Assembly (NCBI RefSeq): GCF_003287495.1 | Contig: NZ_PRLE01000001.1 | Span: forward strand, 372,001 to 436,000 | Reading direction: 5' to 3' | From: Faecalibacterium prausnitzii | GTDB lineage: Bacteria > Bacillota > Clostridia > Oscillospirales > Ruminococcaceae | Length of the DNA: 64,000 nt | Part shown: positions 48,995-58,156 of the stretch, in pieces | How the letters are laid out: each line of letters opens with the position of its first letter | How positions within the stretch are numbered: the stretch's first letter is position 1 | Notes under the pieces: generated by a model | What the model saw: only the letters and a program-made list of their open reading frames with translations | The model's database searches: none | What the model was told of the DNA's origin: nothing | Program-made: the position numbers and the translations under genes

Positions 48995-49732
48995 TTATTC
49001 CGGCAGGTCCTCTTCGTTCTCCAGGCTGTGCCAGACGTTCTGGACATCGTCGTTGTCCTCGAGGGCGTCCAGCAGCTTACCCATCAGCTTGAGCTGATCG
49101 GGGTCAGTCAGGCGGGTGGTGGTCATGGGGACCATGGCCAGATCATCGCTCAGGATCTCGTAGCCTTTCTCCTCCATTGCCTTGACGACAGCGGAGTAGT
49201 TCTCGGGATCGGTGGTGATCTCTGCGGCCTCTTCGCCTGCATCGAAATCCTCAGCACCGGCATCCAGAGCATCCATCATGGCCTCGTCGGCATCCTTGTC
49301 CTCGAGGGAGATGTCGATGACGCCTTTCTGGCTGAACAGGAAGCCCACGCAGCCCATAGCACCCAGGTTGCCGCCGTTCTTATCAAAGTAGTGGCGCAGG
49401 TCTGCAGCGGTACGGTTGCGGTTGTCGGTCAGGGTCTCGACCATGACCGCCACGCCGCCGGGGCCGTAACCCTCGTAGGTGATTGCCTCGTACTCGGTCT
49501 TATCGCCGCCCTCGGCTTTCTTGATGATGCGCTGGATGTTATCGTTGGGCACGCTCATGCGCTTTGCCTTGGAGATCAAGTCCGCCAGCTTGCTGTTGGA
49601 AGCGGGGTTGGGGCCGCCGGTACGGACAGCCACGCTGATCTCACGGCCGATCTTGGTAAAGACTTTTGCCTTTGCGCCGTCGGTCTTTTCCTTTTTGCGC
49701 TTAATATTGTTCCATTTGCTATGTCCAGACAT
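48995..49732 (-). CDS. yebC: YebC/PmpR (TACO1) family protein
   Basis: This 245-residue protein starts MSGHSKWNNIKRKKEKTD and has the family blocks GREISVAVRTGGPNP, NSKLADLISKAKRMSVPNDNI (in part), YEGYGPGGVAVMVE and NRNRTAADLRHYFDKNGGNLG. Family members act as regulators and, in Bacillus and mitochondria, help translation of proline-rich stretches. The start at 49732 is the conserved one with AGGAGG upstream; the open frame upstream is not coding. It is a single-gene unit. Confidence 0.95.
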   Translation of the reverse strand: MSGHSKWNNIKRKKEKTDGAKAKVFTKIGREISVAVRTGGPNPASNSKLADLISKAKRMSVPNDNIQRIIKKAEGGDKTEYEAITYEGYGPGGVAVMVETLTDNRNRTAADLRHYFDKNGGNLGAMGCVGFLFSQKGVIDISLEDKDADEAMMDALDAGAEDFDAGEEAAEITTDPENYSAVVKAMEEKGYEILSDDLAMVPMTTTRLTDPDQLKLMGKLLDALEDNDDVQNVWHSLENEEDLPE

Positions 49733-49891
49733 GGGAAAGAGCCTCCTAAATATTCTCAGTGATCTCCGCCTGCGGGCAGACGGGCTGTGGTCGCCCGCAT
49801 GTGGCAGCACACAAAATCTAACTGTTTAATTCTATCACAATCAGTGCACGCGTTCAAGCCTTATCCGGCCTGTTTTTGTCAAAAAAGAGCG

Positions 49892-51442
49892 TTACAACAG
49901 GCGCAGCGCCTTGGGGTAGTGGTTTTTCACCCGCCCGCCGGACACTTTGCCGCCGCCCAGGGGCCAGCCATCCACGGTCACGCAGCACCAGCCGTCGGCG
50001 GCGGCGCGGGCTTCGATCTCCCGGCCCGAGAGATATTCCACGGTGCGGGGGTCGGTCAGCGTCAGCTCCTCCCGGTTGGTGCACTGGGCGCCGAACGCTG
50101 TAAAGAGGTGGTGCTCCGGCACAAAACGGCCTTTCTGCACGCTGCCCACAAACACGCCTGCCCGCAGCACATGGAGCGTGGTCTGGGGGAACGGCAGAGG
50201 CAGCAGCACCCCGCCGCCATGCACCACCGCCGGGCGCTGGGCCAGCGCCGGGAAGTACCGGGCCGCAAACTCCTGCCAGGCTGCCAGACTCTGGGCCGGG
50301 GTGGCTTCCCCTGCCCCGGCGTCCCGAGTGCGGGTATTCCGGCCCTGCACGGCCTCGTGGCAGCTGCGGGAAGCTTCCCTCCGGGCACTGCGGGCATCGG
50401 CCTTGTCAAAACCCTTTGCGGGCTTTCCTTTGCCTTTGCCGGCCTTTTTGCCCGCCTGGGCGGCCGCCTCCAGCCAGAGCTGTTCTTCGGGACTGTACTC
50501 GCCGGGAGCCGGCAGGACGCGGGGCGTGCCCGCCTTGACCAGCCGGGCCATGAAATGCCCCTCACCGCCCTGGCAGGGCCAGACACGGCGCACTTTGGTC
50601 ACGTCCAGCGGCAGGCCGCCGGTGCGGTTGGCCTCGCCCTCACTGCCAAAGGTGTAGTCCACATTGCCCAGGGCGTCCGCCAGCGTGAATTCCGGGTGGC
50701 GCTGCAAAAAGGCCGCCACCTGGCCCTCATCCTCTTCCGGGGCGAACGTACAGGTGGAATAGACCAGCTGCCCGCCGGGGGCCAGCACCGCCGCCGCGCA
50801 GTCCAAAATCTGCGCGCCCAGCTCGGCGCACTGCTTCACCAGCGCCTCGCTGTGCTGGGTGACCGCCACGGCCTCCTTGCGGAACATTCCCTCGCCGGAG
50901 CAGGGGGCGTCCACCAGCACCCGGTCAAAAAACTCCGGCAGAGCCTCCGCGATGCGGGCCGGGGCCTCGTTCAGGATGACCGCATTGGGCACGCCCATCC
51001 GCTCCAGATTGCTCTTGAGGATGTCGGCCCGGGCAGCCACATACTCATTGCTGACAAGCAGCCCCTGCCCCTGCAGCGCCGCCGCCAGCTGGCTGCTCTT
51101 GCCGCCGGGAGCCGCGCACAGGTCCAGCACCCGCATCCCGGGCTTCACGCCCAGCAGCGGGGCCGCCGACGCCGCCGAGGGCTCCTGCGAGTAAAACACG
51201 CCCGCATGGTGGTAGGGGTGCCGCCCGGGCTTGAACGTTTCTTCCCGCACCACGAACGCCGCCTTGCAGAACGGCGAGGGTTCCAGCGCCATGTCCGCTT
51301 TGGCTGCAAACGTCCCCGGCGTGGTGCGCAGGGCCGAGACGGTCACACCCCGGGCCGCGCTGTCACTGGGGGCGGCATAGAGCGTCTCATACCGCTGCCC
51401 CAGCAGGGCCCGCTCCCGGGCTTCAAAATATTCGGTGGGCAT
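49892..51442 (-). CDS. RsmF-like 16S rRNA cytosine-5 methyltransferase
   Basis: This 516-residue enzyme has a NOL1/NOP2/Sun-type SAM domain with DLCAAPGGKSSQLA (SAM motif I), DAPCSGEGMF (motif IV, catalytic helper Cys) and YSTCTFAPEEDE (motif VI, nucleophile Cys). A Lys/Ala-rich linker (about 335-360) leads to a C-terminal PUA-like RNA-binding domain typical of RsmF. The ATG at 51442 has AAAGGAGG upstream. It methylates C5 of a cytosine in small-subunit rRNA in relatives; the exact base is not known here. Confidence 0.9.
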   Translation of the reverse strand: MPTEYFEARERALLGQRYETLYAAPSDSAARGVTVSALRTTPGTFAAKADMALEPSPFCKAAFVVREETFKPGRHPYHHAGVFYSQEPSAASAAPLLGVKPGMRVLDLCAAPGGKSSQLAAALQGQGLLVSNEYVAARADILKSNLERMGVPNAVILNEAPARIAEALPEFFDRVLVDAPCSGEGMFRKEAVAVTQHSEALVKQCAELGAQILDCAAAVLAPGGQLVYSTCTFAPEEDEGQVAAFLQRHPEFTLADALGNVDYTFGSEGEANRTGGLPLDVTKVRRVWPCQGGEGHFMARLVKAGTPRVLPAPGEYSPEEQLWLEAAAQAGKKAGKGKGKPAKGFDKADARSARREASRSCHEAVQGRNTRTRDAGAGEATPAQSLAAWQEFAARYFPALAQRPAVVHGGGVLLPLPFPQTTLHVLRAGVFVGSVQKGRFVPEHHLFTAFGAQCTNREELTLTDPRTVEYLSGREIEARAAADGWCCVTVDGWPLGGGKVSGGRVKNHYPKALRLL

Positions 51443-51575
51443 CCCACAGACCTCCTTTTGATGTTTTTGTTTTTTCAAAGCCGGGTGCATAAAGCCGCCC
51501 CGCCCGGCCACACTAGAGGCAGAGCCAGCGGCCAGTCCGCTTCCTCTTTTTTGAATCGGAAAGGAGCAACCAACC

Positions 51576-51779
51576 ATGGAAAACCGCAGCAATAACTGCA
51601 AGAATCAGAGCCAGAACAAAACGACCAACCAGACCAACGACCAGGCCAAGAACAGCACGGCCAACCGGACCACCAACAGCGCCGCCAACGAGCACAAGCA
51701 CCCCAACCAGTACACCAAGGGTGCCGACGACGAGGGTGCCAAGAACAGCACCCGCAGCTCTGCCCGCAACAGCCGCTAA
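51576..51779 (+). CDS. Small Asn/Thr/Ser-rich hydrophilic protein
   Basis: This 67-residue protein is made almost only of Asn, Thr, Ser, Gln, Lys, Ala and Arg (MENRSNNCKNQSQNKTTNQ at the start). It has no hydrophobic segment. AAAGGAG eight bases before the ATG and a good terminator after the stop support a real gene. It is divergent from the rRNA methyltransferase. I do not recognise a family. The composition recalls small acid-soluble or coat-associated spore peptides, and spoIVA is in the same window, but this is only a suggestion. Confidence 0.65.
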   Translation: MENRSNNCKNQSQNKTTNQTNDQAKNSTANRTTNSAANEHKHPNQYTKGADDEGAKNSTRSSARNSR

Positions 51780-51803
51780 GCATTCCTGAGCATTCCGCGG
51801 CAA

Positions 51804-51857
51804 AAAGCCCACTGCTTTCCCCTGCACTGTTTTCCAGTGCGGAAAGCAGCGGGCTTT
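51804..51857. terminator. Bidirectional terminator
   Basis: AAAGCCCACTGCTTTCC pairs with GGAAAGCAGCGGGCTTT (one mismatch) and encloses GCACTG/CAGTGC. It serves the small Asn-rich gene and the convergent mrnC operon. Confidence 0.85.
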
Positions 51858-51865
51858 CGCATTGC

Positions 51866-52270
51866 TTATTTCTCGTTGGGGTCAAACGACTGCCAGAGCG
51901 TTTCAAACAGCTCGTGCACCCGGGCCAGCTGGCCGTTGAGGTAGAGCCAGCCCAGCAGGCACTCAAAGCCGGTGGAAGCACGGTACTCCTCCGGGGAGGC
52001 GTGCTTGGCCACGCTGGCCTTGCTGGCGTTGCGGCCCCGCTTGAAGACCGCCAGCTCGTCCTCGGTGAAGAGCGGTTCCAGCAGCTGCTCCTCCCGGAAC
52101 TGCGCCCGGGCCGAGACATACTTGACCTTTTCCGCGTTCAGCCTGCCCGCCGAGAGCCGGTGGTGTTCCACCAGCCGCTGACGCACCAGCAGCTCCAGCA
52201 CGCTGTCGCCCACAAAGGCCAGTGCCAGCGGGCTGAGCTCGCGGGGGTCGATCTTTTCTGGTTCCTGCAT
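51866..52270 (-). CDS. mrnC: Mini-ribonuclease 3
   Basis: This 134-residue enzyme is an RNase III domain without a double-strand-binding domain. It matures the 23S rRNA ends in Firmicutes. The catalytic strand LALAFVGDSVLELLVRQRL has the conserved Asp, and the second acidic motif is in ECLLGWLYLNG. It is the last gene of the rplU-rpmA-obg-mrnC run, nine bases after obg. Length is normal. Confidence 0.95.
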   Translation of the reverse strand: MQEPEKIDPRELSPLALAFVGDSVLELLVRQRLVEHHRLSAGRLNAEKVKYVSARAQFREEQLLEPLFTEDELAVFKRGRNASKASVAKHASPEEYRASTGFECLLGWLYLNGQLARVHELFETLWQSFDPNEK

Positions 52271-52279
52271 AAAAACCTC

Positions 52280-53563
52280 TTAGAAAATATAATCGAACTG
52301 ATAATCGCCGATGAGGATGGTGTCGTTCTCCTGCACGCCCTTTTCCACCAGAGCAGCCAGAATGCCGCTCTCGTCCAGCTGGCGCTGGAAATACTGCAGG
52401 CTCTCGTAGTCGTCTACATTGCTGCCGGCCAGGATATACTCCAGCCAGGGCGCGTTGACGCTCCACACATGAGCCTCCATCCGCATGATGGAGAACTCGC
52501 GGCCGCCGGCCTTGGGCTCGGGTTTCTTGTACTCGGGCGCAAAGACAGGGATGGCCGGGATGTCTTTCAGGCGGTTGTACACCAGGCCCGGCAGCTCCCG
52601 CACGCCCTGCATGGTGGCGGCAGAGATGGGCACAAAGGTCAGGCCCTTGGCCTCCACATACTTGCGGAAGTCCTCGATCTGCTCCTCGGTGGCCAGGTCG
52701 CACTTGTTGCCCACCACGATCTGCGGGCGCTCGGCCAGCGCGGGGCTGAACTTTGCCAGCTCCTCGTTGATCTTCTCAAAGTCCTCGATGGGGTCACGGC
52801 ACTCGCTGCCGGAGACATCCACCACATGCAGCAGCAGGCGGCAGCGCTCCACATGGCGGAGGAAATCGTGGCCCAGGCCGATACCCTCACTGGCACCCTC
52901 GATCAGGCCGGGGATGTCGGCGCAGACAAAGCTGGCACCCTCCCCCACCGAGACGACGCCCAGCGTGGGCACCAGAGTGGTGAAGTGATAGTTCGCGATC
53001 TTGGGCTTGGCCGCGCTGATGGTGGAGATGAGGGTGGATTTGCCCACGTTGGGGAAACCAATGAGTCCCACATCCGCGATCAGCTTCAGCTCCAGCGTGA
53101 CCTGAATGTCCTCGCCGGGCATACCGGGCTTTGCAAACTTGGGGATCTGGCGGGTAGGCGTTGCAAAATGCGCGTTGCCATAGCCGCCGCGGCCGCCCCT
53201 GGCGATGGTCACCGGGGTGTGGTCGGACAGATCCGCGATCACAAGGCCGCTCTCCGCGTCCTTGATGACAGTGCCCAGAGGCACCTTGATGATAAGGTTC
53301 TCGGCATTTTTGCCGTGGCAGAGGCTTGCCCCGCCCTTGCCGCCCTCATCGGCGGTGTATTTGCGCTTGTAGCGGAAATCCATCAGGGTGGTGAGGTGGT
53401 CGTCCACGACGAAGATGATATCACCGCCGCGGCCGCCATCGCCGCCGTCCGGGCCGCCCGCGGCCACGAATTTTTCACGATGGAAGCTGACCGCGCCGTC
53501 GCCGCCCTTGCCCGCATGGAGCCAGATGGTGGCGATGTCGATAAAGTTGGTTTGTGCTGCCAT
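52280..53563 (-). CDS. obg: GTPase Obg (ribosome assembly, stress)
   Basis: This 427-residue protein has the glycine-rich Obg fold (GKGGDGAVSFHREKF, GGDGGRGGD), the G domain with GFPNVGKST, DIPGLIEGA, NKCD and SAATMQG, and a C-terminal OCT domain ending DTILIGDYQFDYIF. It works in 50S assembly and growth control. It follows rpmA at a distance of about 180 bases with a terminator and a repeat between, so it may have some separate expression. Confidence 0.97.
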   Translation of the reverse strand: MAAQTNFIDIATIWLHAGKGGDGAVSFHREKFVAAGGPDGGDGGRGGDIIFVVDDHLTTLMDFRYKRKYTADEGGKGGASLCHGKNAENLIIKVPLGTVIKDAESGLVIADLSDHTPVTIARGGRGGYGNAHFATPTRQIPKFAKPGMPGEDIQVTLELKLIADVGLIGFPNVGKSTLISTISAAKPKIANYHFTTLVPTLGVVSVGEGASFVCADIPGLIEGASEGIGLGHDFLRHVERCRLLLHVVDVSGSECRDPIEDFEKINEELAKFSPALAERPQIVVGNKCDLATEEQIEDFRKYVEAKGLTFVPISAATMQGVRELPGLVYNRLKDIPAIPVFAPEYKKPEPKAGGREFSIMRMEAHVWSVNAPWLEYILAGSNVDDYESLQYFQRQLDESGILAALVEKGVQENDTILIGDYQFDYIF

Positions 53564-53603
53564 ACAGCCCCTCCTGTTCTCAAAAAAGGCCTTTTCCTCC
53601 TCG

Positions 53604-53657
53604 ATTTAGCTCCCATATCAGGGGAGCTGGACGCGCCAGAGCGCGGCCTGAGAGGTT
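53604..53657 (+). repeat. Degenerate intergenic repeat, copy 4
   Basis: AGCTCCC/GGGGAGCT hairpin followed by GCGCCAGAGCGCGGC and CTGAGAGGTTTTA. The end matches copy 3 at 14602 (CTGAGAGGTTT). It lies between rpmA and obg. Confidence 0.6.
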
Positions 53658-53689
53658 TTATGTTCCAATCAGAAAAGGCCGTCTTCATC

Positions 53690-53720
53690 AAAAAGAGCCG
53701 GGCCCTAAAGGTCCGGCTCT
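53690..53720 (-). terminator. Terminator after rpmA
   Basis: AGAGCCGGACC pairs with GGGCCCGGCTCT on the minus strand around a TTTA loop (one mismatch), followed by TTTTTGATG. Partial read-through to obg is likely. Confidence 0.8.
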
Positions 53721-53745
53721 ATGGGTTGCAGATTTTAGAAAGAAG

Positions 53746-53997
53746 TTACTGCTTCACGCTGCACTTCTTGCCGCTCTTGCCCACGCGCTCGAAACGGACG
53801 GTGCCGTCAACCAGAGCAAACAGGGTATCATCGCTGCCCTTGCCAACGTTCTCACCCGGCATAATGTGGGTGCCACGCTGACGAACCAGGATGTTGCCGG
53901 CCAGAACGAACTGACCATCTGCACGCTTAGCGCCCAGACGCTGTGCTGCGGAATCGCGGCCGTTCTTGGTGCTGCCTACGCCCTTTTTATGTGCCAT
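53746..53997 (-). CDS. rpmA: Ribosomal protein bL27
   Basis: This 83-residue protein begins [16 protein letters not shown], the mature L27 start that reaches the peptidyl-transferase centre. Most Firmicutes encode a short N-terminal extension that the Prp protease removes; here there is none, and no prp gene lies between rplU and rpmA. The start is fixed by an AGGAGG site seven bases upstream. It is 14 bases after rplU. Confidence 0.97.
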   Translation of the reverse strand: MAHKKGVGSTKNGRDSAAQRLGAKRADGQFVLAGNILVRQRGTHIMPGENVGKGSDDTLFALVDGTVRFERVGKSGKKCSVKQ

Positions 53998-54011
53998 TGT
54001 AATTTACCTCC

Positions 54012-54323
54012 TTAGCCGTTGATCGCAGTGATCTCAACCTTGGTGAAAGGCTGACGATGGCCCATGCGGCGAGCACTGTGCTTCTTTGCGCGATAGGTGA
54101 TGATGTTCAGCTTCTTGCCCTTGCCATTCTTGATGACCTTGGCAGAGACGGAAGCGCCCTCAACAACGGGAGCGCCAACCTTGACAGAACCCTCCTCGCC
54201 AATAGCGAGAACCTGATCAAACTTCACTTCGGAGTCGGCCTCAACGTCCAGCTTTTCAATGTAGACGATGTCGCCCTGCTCCACGCGGTACTGCTTACCG
54301 CCGGTAACAATGATTGCGTACAT
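54012..54323 (-). CDS. rplU: Ribosomal protein bL21
   Basis: This 103-residue protein starts [18 protein letters not shown] and ends [17 protein letters not shown], typical of L21. The ATG at 54323 is chosen because AAAAGGAA lies nine bases upstream and it gives the standard N-terminus. An ATG three codons earlier is possible. It heads the rplU-rpmA operon with its own promoter and a structured leader. Confidence 0.97.
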   Translation of the reverse strand: MYAIIVTGGKQYRVEQGDIVYIEKLDVEADSEVKFDQVLAIGEEGSVKVGAPVVEGASVSAKVIKNGKGKKLNIITYRAKKHSARRMGHRQPFTKVEITAING

Positions 54324-54329
54324 TTGTTT

Positions 54330-54410
54330 CATTCCTTTTCGTTGTACTCGCTGGTCGTAAAGGCAGGCCCTCACAGGGGCCATTTGAAGCGCCCACACCA
54401 AGCGGCTAGA
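54330..54410 (-). promoter_or_regulatory. Structured 5' leader of rplU (L21 leader candidate)
   Basis: The 80-base leader contains GGCCC/GGGCC and GGCGCTT/AAGCGCC-like pairs on the minus strand. Firmicute rplU genes often carry an L21 leader RNA that senses the protein. The match here is by position and pairing only. Confidence 0.35.
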
Positions 54411-54412
54411 AT

Positions 54413-54441
54413 AGTATAGCAAAAAAATGCCGGGATTGCAA
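54413..54441 (-). promoter_or_regulatory. Promoter of the rplU-rpmA operon
   Basis: TTGCAA (54436-54441), a 17-base spacer and TATACT (54413-54418) with a TGC extended -10 on the minus strand. Confidence 0.85.
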
Positions 54442-54476
54442 GGGCTTTTTTGCGCTTTGGGGCAAATATTTTTTGT

Positions 54477-55535
54477 TTACCCGTTCTTTTGCTGCCGGGC
54501 CAGGTTCTCGTCCAGGATCTCCCCCACCTCTTTGTTCCACGCGGCGGTCTTTTCCAAAAATTCCGCACGGGAGGCGGAAGCGGGCAGGCTGCTTTCCGGG
54601 CCAAAGAACGCGATCGGCCCGTCCAGCTTCTTTTTCTTGGCGCGGTTGTCCGCGTTCAGGGCCAGCGGCACCATGAGCGGTTTGTCCTTATCCTTGCGGG
54701 TCAGGTAAATTTCCAGCGTGAGACCAACGATTACGGCCAGCCCGGCAACGAGCTGGGACACCCGCAGGCCGATGGAGGGCACCAGCATCAGGCTGTCCGT
54801 GCGGAGAGCCTCGATCCAGAAACGGCCCGCACCGTACCAGATGAGGTACCGCAGGGTGATATCACCGTTGAACTTCCGCTTTTTCAGGTAGAAGTACAGC
54901 AGCGCAAAGCCCACAAAGCACCAGATGCTCTCATAGAGGAACGTGGGGTGGACGGGCAGGTTCGGGTCAATGACAACGCCTTTCTGGGCCGTGACCGTGC
55001 TGCCCATGAGGTAGTTGCGGGTGGCCTCGCTGTACATGCCCCAGGGCAGGGTGGTATTGCAGCCAAAAGCCTCCTGATTGAAGAAGTTGCCCCAGCGGCC
55101 GCAGCCCTGCCCGATGAGGAAGCCCATGGCCGTCAGGTCAAACATGGGCAGCACGGGCACGCCCCGCCATTTGCAGGCCAGTCCGCCGAACAAAAAGCCG
55201 CCGATGATGCCGCCGTAGATGGCAAGGCCGCCGTCCCGGATGGCAAGCATCTCCCAGATGTTTTCATACGCAAAGGGAGCCATGGCAACGTAATAAGCCC
55301 GGGCGCTGGCAATGCCCAGCACCACGCCGATAAGGATCACATCCACCATGGCGTCCGGGTCCACGCCGAATTCCTGACAGTGCCGGAACGCAAACACCAG
55401 CGCCAGACACAGGCCCACCGCGATGCAGACACCGTACCAGTAAATGTGGATGCCTCCGATGGAGAACGCCACCCGGTTGATCGTGAATTCCAGCCCCAGC
55501 CCGGGGAATTGTACCAGATTCGTTAAACTTGTCAT
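54477..55535 (-). CDS. lgt: Prolipoprotein diacylglyceryl transferase
   Basis: This 352-residue membrane enzyme adds diacylglycerol to lipobox cysteines, for example in the two binding lipoproteins of this window. It has seven helices, the Lgt signature GRWGNFFNQEAFG and the conserved YGGIIGG and RFWIEALRTDSL segments. A 60-residue charged C-terminal extension (from about 290) is longer than usual. Its ATG overlaps the stop of the M16 gene upstream (ATGA), so it is the last gene of that operon. Confidence 0.96.
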   Translation of the reverse strand: MTSLTNLVQFPGLGLEFTINRVAFSIGGIHIYWYGVCIAVGLCLALVFAFRHCQEFGVDPDAMVDVILIGVVLGIASARAYYVAMAPFAYENIWEMLAIRDGGLAIYGGIIGGFLFGGLACKWRGVPVLPMFDLTAMGFLIGQGCGRWGNFFNQEAFGCNTTLPWGMYSEATRNYLMGSTVTAQKGVVIDPNLPVHPTFLYESIWCFVGFALLYFYLKKRKFNGDITLRYLIWYGAGRFWIEALRTDSLMLVPSIGLRVSQLVAGLAVIVGLTLEIYLTRKDKDKPLMVPLALNADNRAKKKKLDGPIAFFGPESSLPASASRAEFLEKTAAWNKEVGEILDENLARQQKNG

Positions 55536-56845
55536 GCTTCTTCCTCCTCCCCATCGTCCTCCGGCAGGACAGCGGTGCCGTCCGGCTGGATGTACATGGT
55601 TGCCATCCGCTCTTCGCAGAGGATCTGCTGGAGAGCCGCATCGGCATCTTCCGCCTTCAGGCCCGCCAGCGTGGTGATCTGCTGGGCCACGGTCTGGCCT
55701 GCCAATGCAAAATCCGCCATCTGGCTGGCCGAGTCCTCCACGTTTTCCAGATTCTCAATGAGCTGGCCGTATTTTTCATTCTTGCAGAGGGTGAAAATTT
55801 CACGGTCCACGCCCTCGGCCCGCACCCGGGCGATCTCGTCCAGCAGCAGCTGCCGGACGGTATCCGGCGCGTCACTTTCGCCCGTGAAGAGGATGCAGCA
55901 GCAGCCATCCACCCGGAGCACCTCGCCGCCAAAGCCGGGGTTGGTCAGCCCCTCGTCGTAAAGGCGGCGGTAGAGTTTGGACATCCCGCCGCAGATGCAG
56001 CAGAGGATCAGATCATACAGCATCTCGCTCCGCAGGTCGCCGGAGGGCAGCGGCTCCTCCTTGAAGCCCAGGCCAAAGCAGGGCTTGGCCACCGGCATCC
56101 GGAGGGTCTTTTCTTTGGCCGCCAGCGTCATGGGCTCGTCCCGCCACAGGCGCTGAACCCGCTCTGCAGGGCGGGGCTCCATCAGGCCGTTCCGCTCACA
56201 GGCGGCCAGGATCTGCTCCATGGTGGTGTTTCCGGCTGCCGCCAGCACCATGTTGTTGGGGGCGTAGAACGCCTTGCAGCAGTCGTACAGCATCTCGGGC
56301 GTGATGGTGGCAATGCTCTCACAGGTACCCGCAATGTCGCTGCGGATAGGGTGACTGTGGTACAGGCACTCGCACAGGCCGGTGATGAGCCGCCAGTCCG
56401 CGCTGTCGTCGTACATCTTGATCTCCTGCCCGATGATGCCCTGTTCCTTATCAATGGTCTGCTGGGTAAAGTAGGGCTTGCCCACCATTTCCAGCAGCAC
56501 GTCCAGGCTCTCGTCCAGCTGTTCCGTCGCCGTAAAGAGATAGCAGGTGCGGTCAAAGGCCGTGAAAGCGTTGGCGTTGGCACCGGTCTTGGCAAACTTG
56601 GCAAAGGCGTCCCCGTCCTGGTCCTCAAACATCTTGTGCTCCAGGAAATGGGCCACGCCCGCCGGGAGGTGTACCTCTTTGTCGTCCAGCCGGAAGTCCC
56701 GGTCAATGGAGCCAAAGCGGGTGGCATAAATGACATGGGTGCCGGAGTAGCCCGGCATGGGCCGCACAATGACCGTCAGGCCCGAGGGCAGCACTTTCCA
56801 CTGGTCGGCAGCGGTCTGCTCCAGAACGCTCTGTTTTTCAGGCAT
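55532..56845 (-). CDS. M16 family zinc peptidase, YmfH-like
   Basis: This 437-residue protein has the inverted zinc motif HxxEH in AHFLEHKMFE near residue 65 and a third ligand region further on, so it should be an active metallopeptidase. The length and the pair with an HxxEH-less partner fit the YmfH/YmfF set of Bacillus, which is linked to EF-P modification. The start overlaps the partner by eight bases, and its stop overlaps lgt. Cytosolic; substrate unknown. Confidence 0.9.
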   Translation of the reverse strand: MPEKQSVLEQTAADQWKVLPSGLTVIVRPMPGYSGTHVIYATRFGSIDRDFRLDDKEVHLPAGVAHFLEHKMFEDQDGDAFAKFAKTGANANAFTAFDRTCYLFTATEQLDESLDVLLEMVGKPYFTQQTIDKEQGIIGQEIKMYDDSADWRLITGLCECLYHSHPIRSDIAGTCESIATITPEMLYDCCKAFYAPNNMVLAAAGNTTMEQILAACERNGLMEPRPAERVQRLWRDEPMTLAAKEKTLRMPVAKPCFGLGFKEEPLPSGDLRSEMLYDLILCCICGGMSKLYRRLYDEGLTNPGFGGEVLRVDGCCCILFTGESDAPDTVRQLLLDEIARVRAEGVDREIFTLCKNEKYGQLIENLENVEDSASQMADFALAGQTVAQQITTLAGLKAEDADAALQQILCEERMATMYIQPDGTAVLPEDDGEEEEA

Positions 56846-58121
56846 GGGTGCTCCCCTCCTCTCGTGTCAGACAGTAGCTGACCGAAAGGGTCAGCGCCCG
56901 CAGGATGGCCCGGACATCCTCTTTGGTCACGGCACAAAGGGCCGCGCGTGCTTCGTCCGGGCTCTGGATGGGCCCGCCCCGCAGCACTTCCATGTAATAC
57001 CAGGTCTCAATGCCGCCGAGGGTATCTTCCAGCCCGGTCATCCCGCTCAGGAGGGAGCGGCGGCAGTCCTCCAGTTCCTCGTCCGTAATGGGCCCGTCGC
57101 ACAGGTCGGCCAGCTCTTTCAAAACAGCTTTTTCGGCCCGGGCCGCGTCGGCATGCTCCACGCCGCTGTTCACGGCCATACTGCCCGTAAAGCTCTGGAA
57201 CGAGGACGAGCAGTAATAGCACAGGTGATCCCGCTCCCGGACATTCAAAAACAGGCGGCTGGTCACGCTGCCGCCGTAGAGGGCCATGGCCAGCCGGACG
57301 GCTGCCAGCTGCCGGGGCTGCATGGGCTGGCCCAGCGTGAACAGCATACAGAGCTTGGCCTGGGTGGTGTCAAACGTCTCGGTTTTGTAAAGCGGCTCCC
57401 GCCGGGGCATGGCCATGTTCTCCGCCAGTGCCGCCGGGGCACGCTCCACCTGAGACAGCTCTTCCAGCAGGGCGTTTTTCACCGCCTCGGTCTGGGCCTC
57501 GCCGCAGCCCAGCACGATCAGCTCGATGCTGGCCGCGCGCAGCATCTCGTAGTAAGCATCGGTGAGCTGGCGGGCAGTCAGGCCCTCCACCTCTTCCAGA
57601 TAGCCCTCCTGCCGGACGCCCGCCGGGCTGTCACCAAAAAACTCCCGGTTGGCCTGCCGCTGGCAGTAGAGGCGCTTCTCGTTCACTTCATCTTCCAGCG
57701 CCTTTTTGAGCATCTGTTTTTCAATCTTCACAGCTTCCGGGTCAAAGGTCTCCCCCACAAAATAGGGGTGGAACGCGGTCCCCAGGGCCAGCTCTGCGTA
57801 TTCCTGCGTCAAGGGCTCCCCCTCCAGCGCAAACTGGTCTTTGATGCCCGTCACGCTGACACAGAGGTTGTGGTTGGCGCCCATGGGGCGGGCATCCACA
57901 GTCAGGTCCGCCCCGTAGAGGCGGGCCAGCTTCTTGGTCAGCTGGGTCATATCCGGGCAGTCGGCATAGCCGCGCTCCATCACCAGCGGCAGCAGGGCAT
58001 GAGCCGTGGCGGTCTCCCGCTTTGCCGGGAGGGCAAAATGGATGCTGACGCGGCAGCGGTTGAATTTTTGCGCCGGGTCCCAAGAAAGGTGTACCCCGGG
58101 CGCGATCTCCATTCGTTTCAA
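56838..58121 (-). CDS. M16 family protein without zinc motif, YmfF-like partner
   Basis: This protein of about 427 residues has the M16 fold (HFALPAKRETATAHALLPLVMERGYADCP where the active relative has HxxEH, and LNVRERDHLCYYCSS near the C-terminal half). The zinc motif is absent, so it is the non-catalytic half of a heterodimer with the next gene. The best start is a TTG at 58121 with GAGGA seven bases upstream; an ATG three codons in is the alternative. Loss of the motif is normal for this family. Confidence 0.88.
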   Translation of the reverse strand: MKRMEIAPGVHLSWDPAQKFNRCRVSIHFALPAKRETATAHALLPLVMERGYADCPDMTQLTKKLARLYGADLTVDARPMGANHNLCVSVTGIKDQFALEGEPLTQEYAELALGTAFHPYFVGETFDPEAVKIEKQMLKKALEDEVNEKRLYCQRQANREFFGDSPAGVRQEGYLEEVEGLTARQLTDAYYEMLRAASIELIVLGCGEAQTEAVKNALLEELSQVERAPAALAENMAMPRREPLYKTETFDTTQAKLCMLFTLGQPMQPRQLAAVRLAMALYGGSVTSRLFLNVRERDHLCYYCSSSFQSFTGSMAVNSGVEHADAARAEKAVLKELADLCDGPITDEELEDCRRSLLSGMTGLEDTLGGIETWYYMEVLRGGPIQSPDEARAALCAVTKEDVRAILRALTLSVSYCLTREEGSTHA

Positions 58122-58156
58122 TTGATATTCCTCATTCGATGTGATAGCTTGGTTTT

